Assembly: GCF_009755725.1 (NCBI RefSeq)
Contig: NZ_CP046619.1
Span: 1,674,001 to 1,738,000 of the forward strand
Length of the DNA stretch: 64,000 nt
Origin: Diaminobutyricimonas sp. LJ205
GTDB taxonomy: Bacteria > Actinomycetota > Actinomycetes > Actinomycetales > Microbacteriaceae
Direction: 5' to 3'
Below, piece by piece: positions 17,591 to 28,902 of this stretch. A model generated the notes under the pieces. That model was not told the DNA's origin. It did not search any database and saw only the letters and a list, made by a program, of their open reading frames with translations. Position 1 is the stretch's first letter; the number at the start of each line of letters is the position of its first letter. A program made the position numbers and the translations under genes.

Positions 17591-18676
17591 CTATCGTCGC
17601 GGCCGGCGCGGGAGGGCCGCGACGACGGCCTCGACGTCACTCTCGTCGTTCCACAGGTGGAACGATGCCCGCAGCCGTCCGGCGCGCCCGGAAACCCGGA
17701 TCCCGGCGTCGATCAGCGCCTTGAGATCGGCTCCGTCGGCATCTGGCCAGGTCACGATGGCCTGATGCTGCTGCGGGATGTCGAGCGCGTCACACAGGCG
17801 ATCGCCGAGCCCTGCGGTGCGCGCCCAGACCTCCCCGATGTCCAGGCCCGCGAACAGCCGGATCGCCTGCTCCGCCCCGATCCACGCCTGCCAGGCCGGT
17901 GACACATCGAATCGGCGCACATCGCCGGCGAGATGCATGTCGGGTCCGTAGCAGGACTGCCAGACGTCATCGCCGGCGTACCAGCCGGCCTGGATGGGGG
18001 TGAGCTGCCGCTCGAAGCGCTCCGACAGGCTGAGGAAGGCCACGCCGCGCGGTGAGCACAGCCACTTGTACGCGTGGCAGACGGTGGCGTCGAACTGTGC
18101 CGCGTCCACCGGGTGCACCCCGGCCGCCTGGGTCGTGTCACAGAACGTGAAGGCGCTGTGACTGGCGGCCGCCTCGAGGATGGCCGGGACATCCGCCACC
18201 CGACCGGTCGCCGACTGCACCAGCGAGAACGACACCAGCCAGGTGTCGTCGGTGATCGAATCCGCCAACGCGTCCAGCGGCACCGAACGGGTGCGGAATC
18301 CGCGATCGTTCTCGAACGGGAACACGATCGACGAGAAGTCGCCGTCGACGCAGAGCACCTCGGCGCCGTCGGGCACGGCCGCGGCGAACAGGCTGACCAT
18401 GACCGAGGTCTGCGATCCGATCGCCACCCGGTCCGGGGTGATGCCGACCAGCCGGGCGTAGTCCGCGCGGGTGCGCGCGATGACGTCGTCGTAGCCCTGT
18501 GGGTCGCGATTGGCGTGGGCCCAGGAGTCCAGGTCAGCAGTCAGCGCGGCGACCGCCTGCTTCGGTGGCAACCCCATCGACGCAACGGCCAGGTAGCCGC
18601 GGGGATCGGTGAAGCTGTCGATCGCTGCCTGCAGGGCGGGAGAAACGGTCTGGCGAGTGGTCGGTACCGTCGTCAT
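17591..18676 (-). CDS. Aminotransferase class V-fold PLP enzyme
   Basis: A 361-residue PLP-dependent enzyme. The Schiff-base lysine lies in [16 protein letters not shown], and the cofactor-binding Asp is in [16 protein letters not shown]. Both are typical of the cysteine desulfurase/kynureninase-like group. It lacks clear desulfurase features, such as an active-site Cys loop near the C-terminus, so the reaction is not assigned. It lies between glyS and the MarR gene on the same strand, with separate spacing to both. Confidence 0.85.
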   Translation of the reverse strand: MTTVPTTRQTVSPALQAAIDSFTDPRGYLAVASMGLPPKQAVAALTADLDSWAHANRDPQGYDDVIARTRADYARLVGITPDRVAIGSQTSVMVSLFAAAVPDGAEVLCVDGDFSSIVFPFENDRGFRTRSVPLDALADSITDDTWLVSFSLVQSATGRVADVPAILEAAASHSAFTFCDTTQAAGVHPVDAAQFDATVCHAYKWLCSPRGVAFLSLSERFERQLTPIQAGWYAGDDVWQSCYGPDMHLAGDVRRFDVSPAWQAWIGAEQAIRLFAGLDIGEVWARTAGLGDRLCDALDIPQQHQAIVTWPDADGADLKALIDAGIRVSGRAGRLRASFHLWNDESDVEAVVAALPRRPRR

Positions 18677-18774
18677 GACTCCATGATGGCCCCGACCCGT
18701 TGGCCACGGCGTGCACGTTTCCTGCGCGTGACACCCTTAGGCACACGTTCGTTGCGCCAGCCGAGGTGCCGGGG

Positions 18775-19221
18775 TCAGTTGCCTTCGAGTGACGCGGCGA
18801 TCCGTTTGAGGGAGTCGAGCACCGCCAGGGCATCGGCCAGCGATTCAGCCGGCGCCTCAGACAGTCGGTCGACCCAGTAGGCGTTGATCCGCGCGACACT
18901 GTCGACCGCGCGCGCGGTCGGCGCCAGGGTGATCGAGCGGGCGTCGCCCGGCACCTGCTCTCGAACGACGAGCCCGCCCGTTTCGAGAGTGCGCAGGGCG
19001 GTGCTGATGTTGCTCCGCTGCAAACCGGTCTTCTCCGCAAGCTGTGACGGCGTCACGTGCGGGGTGCGGTGGATCTCGCGGATCACCATCACTTCGGTGC
19101 CGGTGAGCGGCACCACGTCACGCAGCCTGGGGTCCCGGAGGTCGAGCTTGTGCGCAAGGTCGACAATGACATCGGCCAGCGCAGCCAGCTGTTCAGACAG
19201 TGGCGACGGGTCGGTTGGCAT
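18775..19221 (-). CDS. MarR family transcriptional regulator
   Basis: A 148-residue winged-helix regulator. The DNA-binding helices are in VTPSQLAEKTGLQRSNISTA, followed by the wing VVREQVPGDARSITLAPT. It is divergent from the MFS transporter gene, with 70 bp between starts. By family precedent it should repress that transporter until a toxic ligand binds. Confidence 0.88.
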   Translation of the reverse strand: MPTDPSPLSEQLAALADVIVDLAHKLDLRDPRLRDVVPLTGTEVMVIREIHRTPHVTPSQLAEKTGLQRSNISTALRTLETGGLVVREQVPGDARSITLAPTARAVDSVARINAYWVDRLSEAPAESLADALAVLDSLKRIAASLEGN

Positions 19222-19291
19222 TCGTGCATCCTATCCGGTGCTTATACTTATGCGCTCATAACTGTTCGTGATCTGCGGAAGAAGCCTGCCT
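19222..19291. promoter_or_regulatory. Divergent marR/MFS control region with putative operator
   Basis: TTATG-CGCT-CATAA at 19248-19261 is a perfect inverted repeat suited to a MarR dimer. It lies beside TATAAG/CTTATA (19241-19246), which could be a -10 box for marR, and TATACT (19243-19248) for the transporter. Experimental binding is unknown. Confidence 0.55.
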
Positions 19292-20833
19292 GTGACCACT
19301 TTGTCCACCCCTCCCGATACCGACGCTCCGCCCTCCGGGCGCAAGGGCAATCCGGCGCTGACCCTGATCGCGGTGTGCTTCGGCCTGTTCATGGTCGGGC
19401 TCGACTCCACCGTCGTGCACATCGCCAACCCCGCGATCCAGGCAGACCTCGGTGCCACCTTCGGTGAGCTGCAGTGGATCATCAACGCGTACCTGCTCGC
19501 CCTAGCCGTCTGCCTGATTCCTGCGGGCAAGCTCGGCGATCGCTACGGCCGCAAGAAGATGTACATCCTCGGTGTCGTGCTGTTCGGCATCACCAGCGTC
19601 GCGATCGGCCTCGTCGGAACCGTCGAAGGAGTGCTTGTCTTCCGCGCCCTCCAGGGTGTGAGCGCAGCATTGCTGATGCCGCAGACCATCGCTCTGCTTC
19701 GCGCGACCTTCCCGCGTGAGAAGTTCGGCATGGCTGTAGGCATCTGGGGTGGCGTCTCCTCGGTGTCCATCGCCGGCGGCCCGCTCGTCAGCGGCCTGCT
19801 GGTGCAGAGCCTGGGCTGGGAGTGGGTCTTCTACATCAACGTGCCCATCGCCATCGCGGGCGTCGTCATGGCCGCGCTGGTCATCCGTGAGACGGCCGTC
19901 GAGAAGGGCGGACGCATCGACATCCTCGGCATCATCCTGCTTGCCGGGGCGCTCTTCGCCGTCGTCTTCGCCGTGGTCCAGGCGCAGAGCTGGGGCTGGG
20001 GCAGCATCGCGACCATCGGCGTCTTCGCCGCTGCACTCGTGCTGTTCGCCCTGTTCGTGCTCGTCGAAGCCCGTGTCGCGAGCCCGCTCATTCCGCTGAG
20101 CCTGTTCAAGACCGCAGGTGTCAGCGTCGGTGGCCTCGTCTTCGTTGCCAACTTCTTCGCGATCCTCGGCGTCACCTTCCTGCTGACGCTGTTCCTGATG
20201 AACTCGCTCGGCAACGGCACCGCCACAGCCGGTCTGATGATGCTGCCGATGAGCGCGTTCGCGATCCCGTCCGCGCCCATCGGCGCGCTGCTCACGTCGA
20301 AGATCGGCCCTCGCAAGGTCGCCACCATGGGCCTCGGCCTGATGGCAGGAGGCCTCGCCTTGCTGACGCTGGTCGATCTGACCACCCCGTACTGGATGAT
20401 GGCCATCCCATTCGTGATCATCGCGTTCGGTTCCGGCTTTGCCATCCCGTCGGGCGCAGACCTCATCGTCGGCGGCGCCCCGGTGCACCTCGCCGGCGTG
20501 GCCAGCGGCCTCCAGACCACCTGCATCCAGGTGGGCGGCGCCATCGGCACCGCCGTTCTGTCCGCAATCGTCGCCGCCCAGGTGATCCCCGCTGTCGGCG
20601 CGACCACGCTTCCCGCCGAGGCGGTCGAAGCGGCATCCGCCGGAGTGGTCTTCGATGGATTCCCGGACGTCAACGGTGCCTTCATTGACGGCATGCACAT
20701 CGGCTTATGGGTCGCCGCGGCCATCTGCGCGGTCATCGCCGCCCTGGTCATGGTCGCGGTGCGCGAGCCGAAGCACCACGATCTGGAGACGGTTCTCGAG
20801 GAGACCGTTGAAGGAGAGGCCGGCCACCTCTGA
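19292..20833 (+). CDS. MFS transporter, DHA2 family multidrug efflux
   Basis: A 513-residue membrane protein of the 14-helix drug:proton antiporter group (EmrB/QacA type). Visible motifs are the helix-1 region GLDSTVVHIANPAIQADL, the A-loop GKLGDRYGRKKMY, and motif C-like GIWGGVSSVSIAGGPLVSG in helix 5. The GTG at 19292 has GGAAGAAG about 7 bp upstream; an in-frame GTG 8 codons earlier has no site. It is likely controlled by the divergent MarR protein. The substrate is unknown. Confidence 0.92.
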   Translation: MTTLSTPPDTDAPPSGRKGNPALTLIAVCFGLFMVGLDSTVVHIANPAIQADLGATFGELQWIINAYLLALAVCLIPAGKLGDRYGRKKMYILGVVLFGITSVAIGLVGTVEGVLVFRALQGVSAALLMPQTIALLRATFPREKFGMAVGIWGGVSSVSIAGGPLVSGLLVQSLGWEWVFYINVPIAIAGVVMAALVIRETAVEKGGRIDILGIILLAGALFAVVFAVVQAQSWGWGSIATIGVFAAALVLFALFVLVEARVASPLIPLSLFKTAGVSVGGLVFVANFFAILGVTFLLTLFLMNSLGNGTATAGLMMLPMSAFAIPSAPIGALLTSKIGPRKVATMGLGLMAGGLALLTLVDLTTPYWMMAIPFVIIAFGSGFAIPSGADLIVGGAPVHLAGVASGLQTTCIQVGGAIGTAVLSAIVAAQVIPAVGATTLPAEAVEAASAGVVFDGFPDVNGAFIDGMHIGLWVAAAICAVIAALVMVAVREPKHHDLETVLEETVEGEAGHL

Positions 20834-20837
20834 TTCG

Positions 20838-20872
20838 CAAGGGTGGGGCTGCGAGCAGGCCCCACCCTTGTT
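20838..20872. terminator. Terminator between MFS gene and uppS
   Basis: CAAGGGTGGGGC (20838-20849) and GCCCCACCCTTG (20859-20870) form a perfect 12-bp stem with a 9-base loop. TTCT follows. It starts 4 bp after the MFS stop and lies between convergent genes. Confidence 0.85.
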
Positions 20873-20905
20873 CTCGTGGCGGGGTCAGATGCTCCGGATA
20901 TCGCG

Positions 20906-21700
20906 CTACGCGACCGGCGCGTCGGTTGCGCCGCCGAAACGGCGATTGCGCTGCGCATAGGTCGAGATCGCCTGCCAGAGCTCGACGCGGCTGAAGTCCG
21001 GCCACAGGGTGTCGAGGAACACCATCTCGGCGTAGGCGCTCTGCCAGAGCAGGAAGTTGCTGGTGCGCTGCTCCCCCGAACTGCGCACGAACAGGTCGAC
21101 GTCGGGCATCTCGGGCGTGTACAGGTGCTTCGCGATGGTCTTCTCACTGATTCCGGATGGCGACAGCCTGCCAGCCTTGACCTCGGCGGCGATCCCGCGG
21201 ACGGCATCCGCGAGTTCCACCCGACCGCCGTAGTTCACGCACATGGTGAGCGTCATGGTGGAGTTCTGCGCCGTCATCCGCTCGGCGAACTGCAGTTCCT
21301 TGATCACCGAGGACCACAACCGGGGCTTGCGGCCCGCCCAGCGTATGCGCACGCCCCACGCGTTCAGTTGGTCACGGCGGCGGTGCAGCACCTCGCGGTT
21401 GAAGCCCATCAGAAAGCGCACCTCGTCGGGTGAGCGTCGCCAGTTCTCGGTGGAGAACGCGTACACGCTGAGGTGCTTCACCCCGGCCTGGATGGCACCG
21501 GCGACCACGTCGAGCAGCGCGGCCTCGCCGGCACGGTGGCCCTCGACCCTGGTCAGCCCGCGCTGGTTGGCCCAACGGCCGTTTCCATCCATGACCACTG
21601 CCACATGCCCTGGCACGGCGCCCTTCGGGAACGCGGGCGGGTAGAGCCCGGTCCAATCCAGCGGAACGTAGTCGGCGGCATCCTTGTGGGTCTTCTTCAT
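20906..21700 (-). CDS. uppS: Isoprenyl transferase (undecaprenyl diphosphate synthase type)
   Basis: A cis-prenyltransferase of 264 residues making the polyprenyl carrier for cell-wall synthesis. The catalytic Asp is in [14 protein letters not shown]. The family pattern [13 protein letters not shown] and the C-terminal [18 protein letters not shown] are present. It overlaps recO by 4 bp (ATGA), the usual recO-uppS pairing of actinobacteria. Product chain length cannot be told. Confidence 0.95.
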   Translation of the reverse strand: MKKTHKDAADYVPLDWTGLYPPAFPKGAVPGHVAVVMDGNGRWANQRGLTRVEGHRAGEAALLDVVAGAIQAGVKHLSVYAFSTENWRRSPDEVRFLMGFNREVLHRRRDQLNAWGVRIRWAGRKPRLWSSVIKELQFAERMTAQNSTMTLTMCVNYGGRVELADAVRGIAAEVKAGRLSPSGISEKTIAKHLYTPEMPDVDLFVRSSGEQRTSNFLLWQSAYAEMVFLDTLWPDFSRVELWQAISTYAQRNRRFGGATDAPVA

Positions 21701-22443
21701 GGGGTCCTAGCGGGAGGCTGGCCGCGGTCCACGTGCTCAAGCGAGCGCAGGGTCCGTTCGAGGTGGAACTGGGCGTAGGCAGCGACGATACCGCTCGCCT
21801 GCGCGCGAGTACGCTCGCCAGCGGTTTCGGCGGTGGACCATTCCCCGGCAAGCAGCGCGCCGAGCAGTCCGATGGTGTCGCTGTCCAGGCGCGGCGTTCC
21901 CGGCGGGGCGACCTCATCGGCGACCACACCGCCGAGTTGGACGACGAAGGCACTGTGTGGTCCGGGCGCCCCGGTGACCGCGCAGTCAACGAAGCTCGGC
22001 GCCCAGCCGGCCACGGCCAAGGCGCGCAGCAGGTAGGAGTCAAGAGTCAGTCCGGGCATGTGCTCCTTGCGCGCGAGCGACCGGAGGGCTCCGACCAGCA
22101 GCACGTACTGCTGCAGGCTGCCGAGGTCGTCGGTGAGCTTGTCGGCGGCTTCGACCATGGCGTTCGCGGCCGTGTAGCTGGCGTAGTCCGAGGCGATCGT
22201 CGCGCCATACGAAGCAAGCGTCTCGGCTTGCGTGATGGTGTCGAGTGAGCGGCCCTCGTAAAGCTGCACATCGACGAGCATGAACGGTTCGAGCCGGGCG
22301 CCGAACTTCGAAGCGGTGCGGCGCACGCCCTTCGCGACGGCGCGGATCTTGCCGTGCTGACGGCTCAGCATGGTCACGATCCGGTCGGCCTCACCCAGCT
22401 TGTGGGTACGCAGCACGACGGCTTCATCACGATAGAGCGGCAC
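21697..22443 (-). CDS. recO: DNA repair protein RecO
   Basis: RecO loads RecA with RecR during recombinational repair. The 248 residues begin with the OB-fold pattern [20 protein letters not shown] and continue with [17 protein letters not shown] helical C-terminal part follows. Start is the GTG at 22443. It is the upstream partner of uppS and is divergent from the TRIC-type channel gene. Confidence 0.94.
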   Translation of the reverse strand: MPLYRDEAVVLRTHKLGEADRIVTMLSRQHGKIRAVAKGVRRTASKFGARLEPFMLVDVQLYEGRSLDTITQAETLASYGATIASDYASYTAANAMVEAADKLTDDLGSLQQYVLLVGALRSLARKEHMPGLTLDSYLLRALAVAGWAPSFVDCAVTGAPGPHSAFVVQLGGVVADEVAPPGTPRLDSDTIGLLGALLAGEWSTAETAGERTRAQASGIVAAYAQFHLERTLRSLEHVDRGQPPARTP

Positions 22444-22529
22444 ACTCGATTATCTCGCGTGTCACGGCGCTGCTGCGCATGTCACGCTATACGCATGGAG
22501 TGCTTGGGACCGTGTGCGGCCGGTGAGGC

Positions 22530-23219
22530 GTGAACGAGGCTGTCTTCACCATCCCCCTGTGGGCGGACCTGCTCGCGGTAGGCGTCGGCGCGCTGATGGG
22601 CGCCATGTACGCTGCCGGGTTCTCCGATCGCCGGATCGACTTGTTGGGCGTTGCGATCATCGGCGTCGCCACCGGCTTCGGCGGTGGACTGCTGCGCGAC
22701 CTGCTGCTGAACGTGCCACTCGCACCGTTGCAGAGCAACTGGTACCTGCCGGTCGCGACCGCCGCCGCCCTGACGGGCATGCTGCTCGAGCGGGTGTTCC
22801 ACCGCCTGCGGCCCGTGCTCACCGCGCTTGACGCGCTCACGATCGGACTGTTCTGCGCCATCGGCACCACCAAGGCGCTGTCGCTCGGACTGCCGGAGAT
22901 CCCGGCGATCTTCGTCGGAGTGCTCGCCGCGGTCGGCGGCGGCATCCTGCGCGACATGCTGCTTGCGATGCCCATCGCGATCATGCAGGTGGGCTCGCTC
23001 TACGCCGTCGCCGCGTTCGGCGGCGCCACGTTGATCGTTCTCCTGGAGAGCCTCGGCGTCGGGCCGATTGTGGCGTCGGTGCTCGGGGTTGTGCTCGCGT
23101 TCGGCCTGCGGGTGCTGGCCGTGCTGTTCAACTGGAGCCTGCCCGAGCAGCGACGACTCACGCAGCTCCCCCGGATGCCGCGGATCACCCGGCGCGCGCA
23201 TCGGCCACCGCATTCATAG
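22530..23219 (+). CDS. TRIC-type cation channel family protein (UPF0126/YicG)
   Basis: A 229-residue membrane protein made of two similar three-helix halves. Each half carries the family glycine motif, GFGGGLLRDLLL and then VGGGILRDMLLA. These belong to the prokaryotic TRIC group of trimeric cation channels. The basic tail (RMPRITRRAHRPPHS) is cytosolic. It stands alone on the plus strand between recO and leuA. Confidence 0.9.
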   Translation: MNEAVFTIPLWADLLAVGVGALMGAMYAAGFSDRRIDLLGVAIIGVATGFGGGLLRDLLLNVPLAPLQSNWYLPVATAAALTGMLLERVFHRLRPVLTALDALTIGLFCAIGTTKALSLGLPEIPAIFVGVLAAVGGGILRDMLLAMPIAIMQVGSLYAVAAFGGATLIVLLESLGVGPIVASVLGVVLAFGLRVLAVLFNWSLPEQRRLTQLPRMPRITRRAHRPPHS

Positions 23220-23236
23220 CCGCTAGCGAATCGGCA

Positions 23237-23264
23237 CCGCGCCGCTGGAGTTTCAGCAGCGCGG
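23237..23264. terminator. Stem-loop between TRIC gene and leuA
   Basis: CCGCGCCGCTG and CAGCAGCGCGG pair over 10 bp with one mismatch around GAGTTT. It sits between convergent genes and can serve both. Confidence 0.65.
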
Positions 23265-23305
23265 GGCCGAATCAGTGCCGCCACGTAGCGCGCGGCAGCC
23301 GGGGG

Positions 23306-25096
<1,791 letters not shown>

Positions 25097-25099
25097 CTA

Positions 25100-25158
25100 T
25101 TGTCAGCCAACGACAAACTCCGCGACGAGGGAGGCCTGGAAATTAGGACTCGTCGCGG
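25100..25158 (-). promoter_or_regulatory. leuA leader hairpins
   Basis: In the leuA leader, arms CCGCGACGAG (25120-25129) and CTCGTCGCGG (25149-25158) pair perfectly over 10 bp with a 19-base loop. A second small stem, TTGTC/GACAA, follows at 25100-25116. The large hairpin starts 3 bp after the stop of a 13-codon frame. This fits leader-peptide-controlled regulation, known for actinobacterial leuA genes, but no T-tract terminator is present. Confidence 0.6.
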
Positions 25159-25161
25159 CAG

Positions 25162-25203
25162 CTAAGAAGAAGCAGACCGAACAACACGAGACGAGAGTAT
25201 CAC
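25162..25203 (-). CDS. Putative leuA leader peptide (13 aa)
   Basis: A GTG-started frame reads MILSSRVVRSASS and ends TAG, 3 bp before the leuA leader hairpin. It holds branched-chain codons (Ile, Leu, Val-Val), as expected for a leader that senses these amino acids. The ribosome site is weak and a longer in-frame reading exists upstream, so the start is uncertain. Confidence 0.4.
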   Translation of the reverse strand: MILSSRVVRSASS

Positions 25204-25279
25204 CGTGGCGGGGTTGAGACGTTCCAGAAGCGGTGAACGTTGGGTGGTGAACCTCTCAGCTCGCTGGCACGCTGAGATC

Positions 25280-25897
25280 ATGAAGACCCTCTCACCGGTC
25301 GGCATCCTGCTGGGTGGCGCCGTGCTGTTGTTGTCGGGGTGCGCCTCCTCCTCCGGCAGCGGTGTCGGTTCTGGCCCGGCCCCGGAACCCGGTCCTGCCA
25401 CCGGGGAGGTCATCGCGCAGGCGACCGTGCTGCAGGTGGAACCGGATGCCGCGATGCTGTGTCTCGGTGCGGTCGCGGAGTCGTACCCGCCGCAGTGCTC
25501 CGGACCAGAGATCACGAACTGGGACTGGGCGGCGGTGGAGATGTCGGAGACCTCGCAAGCGGTGACCTGGGGCAGTTACGCGGTGCAGGGCACCTGGGAT
25601 GGTGAGGCGTTCACCGTGACCGAACCACCGATCCCGCTTGCGCTGTATGACCCGATGGCCCAGGTCGACCCTCGGCAGGATCCGCAGAACGCGGGAGCGA
25701 CATCCGAGGATCGCCTCATCGAGATCCAGGAAAAACTGTGGAACTCAGATGCGCTCGAGCTGCTGACTTCGGCCCCGGCGAACGGATACCTCTGGGTGCA
25801 CGTGCCGTACGACGACGGCAGCATCCAGGACTACGTCGACGGACAGTACGGTGCGGATGTCGTCATCGTGCAGTCGGCGATGCGCCCGGTCGGCTGA
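25280..25897 (+). CDS. Predicted lipoprotein of unknown function
   Basis: A 205-residue secreted protein. The signal peptide MKTLSPVGILLGG leads to the lipobox LLLSGC, with Cys21 as the lipid site, followed by a Ser/Gly/Pro linker. The mature part is acidic and Trp-containing with no family motif I recognise. The ATG at 25280 is chosen because it gives the signal peptide; an earlier frame adds 25 charged residues. It is divergent from leuA and convergent with the ABC permease. Confidence 0.75.
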   Translation: MKTLSPVGILLGGAVLLLSGCASSSGSGVGSGPAPEPGPATGEVIAQATVLQVEPDAAMLCLGAVAESYPPQCSGPEITNWDWAAVEMSETSQAVTWGSYAVQGTWDGEAFTVTEPPIPLALYDPMAQVDPRQDPQNAGATSEDRLIEIQEKLWNSDALELLTSAPANGYLWVHVPYDDGSIQDYVDGQYGADVVIVQSAMRPVG

Positions 25898-25918
25898 AGC
25901 CCACCCGGTGATCGCTGA

Positions 25919-25964
25919 CCCGGTGATCGAGCCCGCCGAGATCTCGACAGGCTCGATCACCGGG
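25919..25964. repeat. Dispersed-repeat hairpin (terminator) after lipoprotein gene
   Basis: CCCGGTGATCGAGCC (25919-25933) and GGCTCGATCACCGGG (25950-25964) form a 15-bp stem. The loop itself contains GCCGAGATCTCGAC. A truncated extra copy, CCCGGTGATCG, begins at 25904. It lies between convergent genes and shares its core with 58922-58978. Confidence 0.8.
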
Positions 25965-25971
25965 AGGCGCG

Positions 25972-27378
25972 TCAGGTCGTCGCCAGCGCCTCGATCGGGC
26001 TGATCCGCGTTGCCCGTCGTGACGGGGTGATCGAGGCGACCACCGTGAGCAGCGCGGTCGCCACCGCCAGACCGCCGAGCAGGGGCCAGGGCAGGCTCGG
26101 CGCGATCCAGCCGATGCCTTCGATCGAGCCGAAGATCGACTGCGCTCCTGCCCAGCCGTAGAAGCAGCCGAGCACGAGTCCGACGAGCAGTGCTGCGACG
26201 CTGAGCTGAGCGCTCTCGGCCAGAATCATCTGGCGGACCTGCTTGCCGGTGAAGCCCAGCGTGCGCAGCAGGCCGAGTTCCCGCCGGCGTTGCATGACGC
26301 TCTGCGACAGGTTGTTCACCATGCCGACCGCGGCGATCAGCGCACTGAATCCGATCAGCGCGGAGAACACTCCGACCGTGATCAGCACAGTCTGCTCGAG
26401 CGCGGCGTACAGCTCGGGCTCGAAGTCCTCCATCGTGACGATTACCTGCCAGTAAGTGGCTGCGGCGACACCGAACATGGTGACCAGGGTCACACCGATG
26501 ACCAGCCCGATGGTCGTCCGGGACGAGCGCTCCGGGTGACGCAGAGCATTCTGGGCCGCGAGTCGGGCCGGGGCGCTGGAGCCGAGCAGGCCACCGGCGA
26601 GTCGCAGCGCGGGAGGCATCACCAGGTGGGCGCCGTGCACCAGTCCGGTGAACGAGAGGATGCCGCCGACGATGCCGGCCAGCACGCCAATGGAGCTGGT
26701 CTGGCCAATGCCTACACCGACGCCGAGGAGGCCGATCCCGACGACAAACAGGATGATCGCCACCGCGTTGCGCCGCGGACGACGGGCGGCCTCAGCGAAG
26801 CTGCGTTCGGTCGCGGCACCGGTGGCCTGGATCGGGGTGACCGTCAGCACTCGTCGGGAACCGACCAGGGAGGCGAGCCAGGTGGTGAGCACCACAGCAA
26901 CGATCGGCAGCAGGATGATCGGCTGCGCGTAGTCGTGTGGGATTCGGGGCATCCGCTCGGCGACGATCGCGAGTTCCGCTCCCCCGATGACCAGCCCGGT
27001 GCCGATCACCGCACCGATGACCGCACCGGCCAGGCCGACGAAGAATCCTTCCCGGGCGACCTTCCGGCGCAGCGCCCACGCCGTCGCGCCGACCAGGCGG
27101 TAGAGCGCGATCACCCGGGTGCGACCGGCGACGATGGTGGCGAAGGTGTTCGCCGTGACGATCGCGCCCACGTAGATCGCGATCGTGAAGAACACCATCG
27201 CGACCACGCCGAACATGGCCGCGATGCTGCCGCTTTCGCTTGCGACATCGTCCTGGGCGATGGCGCTGGCGAGCAGGCCGGTGGCCTGCAGCAGCGCAAC
27301 CCCGAACGCGCTGGACAGCACGGCGACGAGGATGCTCGAGCCGTGCTCCTTGATCGGGCTGCTGGGTGCGGCACTCAC
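25972..27378 (-). CDS. ABC transporter permease, FtsX/MacB type
   Basis: A 468-residue membrane protein. FtsX-like regions occur in both halves, including LYRLVGATAWALRRKVAREG and LGLLRTLGFTGKQVRQMILAE, each beside helices. The C-terminus ends SRRATRISPIEALATT, characteristic of this permease type. It overlaps the ATPase gene by 4 bp. Such pairs export peptides, lipids or drugs. The neighbouring two-component system suggests an inducible export or resistance module. Confidence 0.87.
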   Translation of the reverse strand: MSAAPSSPIKEHGSSILVAVLSSAFGVALLQATGLLASAIAQDDVASESGSIAAMFGVVAMVFFTIAIYVGAIVTANTFATIVAGRTRVIALYRLVGATAWALRRKVAREGFFVGLAGAVIGAVIGTGLVIGGAELAIVAERMPRIPHDYAQPIILLPIVAVVLTTWLASLVGSRRVLTVTPIQATGAATERSFAEAARRPRRNAVAIILFVVGIGLLGVGVGIGQTSSIGVLAGIVGGILSFTGLVHGAHLVMPPALRLAGGLLGSSAPARLAAQNALRHPERSSRTTIGLVIGVTLVTMFGVAAATYWQVIVTMEDFEPELYAALEQTVLITVGVFSALIGFSALIAAVGMVNNLSQSVMQRRRELGLLRTLGFTGKQVRQMILAESAQLSVAALLVGLVLGCFYGWAGAQSIFGSIEGIGWIAPSLPWPLLGGLAVATALLTVVASITPSRRATRISPIEALATT

Positions 27379-28136
27379 GCGACGTTCTCCATGTTCAGCA
27401 TCAGCGAGCTGATCTCCTCCGCGCTGGACCGAGGACGGTCGGCGACGACGCGGCCGTCGGCGAGCACGAGGATGCGGTCGGCGTAGCTCGCGGCGATCGG
27501 GTCGTGCGTGACCATGGCGATGCTCTGGCCGTACTGGGTGCAGGCGGCGGCGAGCAGCGCGAGCACTTCCCGGCCGGTGCGCGAATCGAGGTTGCCGGTC
27601 GGTTCGTCGGCGAACAGCAGGTCGGGGCGGCCGGCGAGGGCTCGGGCGATGGCCACGCGTTGCTGCTGGCCGCCGGACAGTTCGTGCGGGCGGTGTCGCA
27701 TCCGTTCGCTGAGGCCGAGGGACTGGACGAGCTCATCGATCCAGACGCGTTCGGACACCGAGGGCTTGCGGCCGTCGAGTTCGAACGGAAGCGTGATGTT
27801 GCCGGCGACATCCAGCGTCGGTACCAGGTTGAAGGCCTGGAAGACGAAACCGATCCGGCGGCGGCGCAGCAAGGTGAGCTGGCTGTCGCCGAGGCGGGTG
27901 ATGTCGGTGTCGCCGAGGAACACCTGCCCGCTGGTGGCGGTGTCGAGGCCGGCCATGATGTGCATGAGCGTCGACTTGCCCGAGCCGCTCGGTCCCATGA
28001 TCGCGGTGAACTCGCCGCGGCGGATGCCGAGGCTGACGTCGCGCAGGGCGTCGACACGGCCCGTGCCTTCGCCGTAGGTCTTGGTGAGGTTGGTGACCCG
28101 GGCGGCCAGCCCGAGGTCGGAAGTGGTGATCTGCAT
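27375..28136 (-). CDS. ABC transporter ATP-binding protein, MacB/LolD type
   Basis: A 253-residue ATPase with all motifs intact: Walker [10 protein letters not shown], signature LSGGQQQR, Walker [13 protein letters not shown] and H-loop VTHD. The sequence [20 protein letters not shown] is typical of MacB/LolD ATPases. The ATG at 28136 is chosen because family members start close to this point; an ATG at 28154 adds 6 residues. It pairs with the FtsX-type permease downstream. Confidence 0.9.
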   Translation of the reverse strand: MQITTSDLGLAARVTNLTKTYGEGTGRVDALRDVSLGIRRGEFTAIMGPSGSGKSTLMHIMAGLDTATSGQVFLGDTDITRLGDSQLTLLRRRRIGFVFQAFNLVPTLDVAGNITLPFELDGRKPSVSERVWIDELVQSLGLSERMRHRPHELSGGQQQRVAIARALAGRPDLLFADEPTGNLDSRTGREVLALLAAACTQYGQSIAMVTHDPIAASYADRILVLADGRVVADRPRSSAEEISSLMLNMENVA

Positions 28137-28239
28137 GGTTTCCACGCTACGCATGCAGAGTTTTTCTCGCGTCCGGCGGGAGGATGAACCGGCATACCTC
28201 CGGAGGATGATCCGTAGTCAACCTTCGGGCTGCGACTGC

Positions 28240-28902
28240 TTAGTCGACCAACCCGTGTTCGAAGGCGAAGACGACCAACTGCACGCGGTCACGCAGGCCG
28301 AGTTTGCCGAGCACCCGGCTGATGTGGGTCTTCACGGTGGCCTCGCTGAGGAATTCGCTGGCCGCGATCTCACTGTTGCTCAGGCCGCGCGCGGCCAGGC
28401 CGAAGATGTCGCGCTCCCTTACGGTGAGCGATGCAAACGCGTCCGGCACCGTCTGCGTCTGAGTCCGGCTGCTGAAGTGTTCAAAGAGCTCGCGGGTAGC
28501 CGATGCGGCGATCACCGCGCTGCCGGCATGCACGGTGCGAATCGCGGCCAGCAGGAACTCGGGGTCGGCGTCCTTCAGCACGAAGCCGCTCGCGCCGCCG
28601 CGGATGGCCCGGGTTGCGGCCTCATCGAGGTCGAAGGTCGTCAGCACGATCACTCGCGGCGGGTTCTGACCGCGCTGCTCGGCGTCGGTGATGATCGCGC
28701 GGGTGGCGTCGATGCCGTCCATCACGGGCATCCGGATGTCCATCAGGATGACATCCGGGTTCACCTGCGCCGCCAGCGCGATGGCTTCCCAGCCGTTGCC
28801 GGCTTCGCCGACGAACTCGAAGTCGGGTTGGGAGGAGACGAGCATCCGGATGCCGGTGCGGAACAGTGGCTGGTCGTCAACCAGGGCGACGCGGATGCTC
28901 AC
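28240..28902 (-). CDS. NarL/LuxR family response regulator
   Basis: A 220-residue regulator. The receiver domain has the acidic pair VALVDDQP, the phosphorylated Asp in ILMDIRMPVMDG, and the Thr/Lys switch VLTTF...LKDADPE. The C-terminal LuxR helix-turn-helix reads LTVRERDIFGLAARGLSNSEIA. It overlaps its kinase gene by 4 bp and lies about 100 bp upstream of the ABC exporter genes, which are likely its targets. Confidence 0.93.
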   Translation of the reverse strand: MSIRVALVDDQPLFRTGIRMLVSSQPDFEFVGEAGNGWEAIALAAQVNPDVILMDIRMPVMDGIDATRAIITDAEQRGQNPPRVIVLTTFDLDEAATRAIRGGASGFVLKDADPEFLLAAIRTVHAGSAVIAASATRELFEHFSSRTQTQTVPDAFASLTVRERDIFGLAARGLSNSEIAASEFLSEATVKTHISRVLGKLGLRDRVQLVVFAFEHGLVD

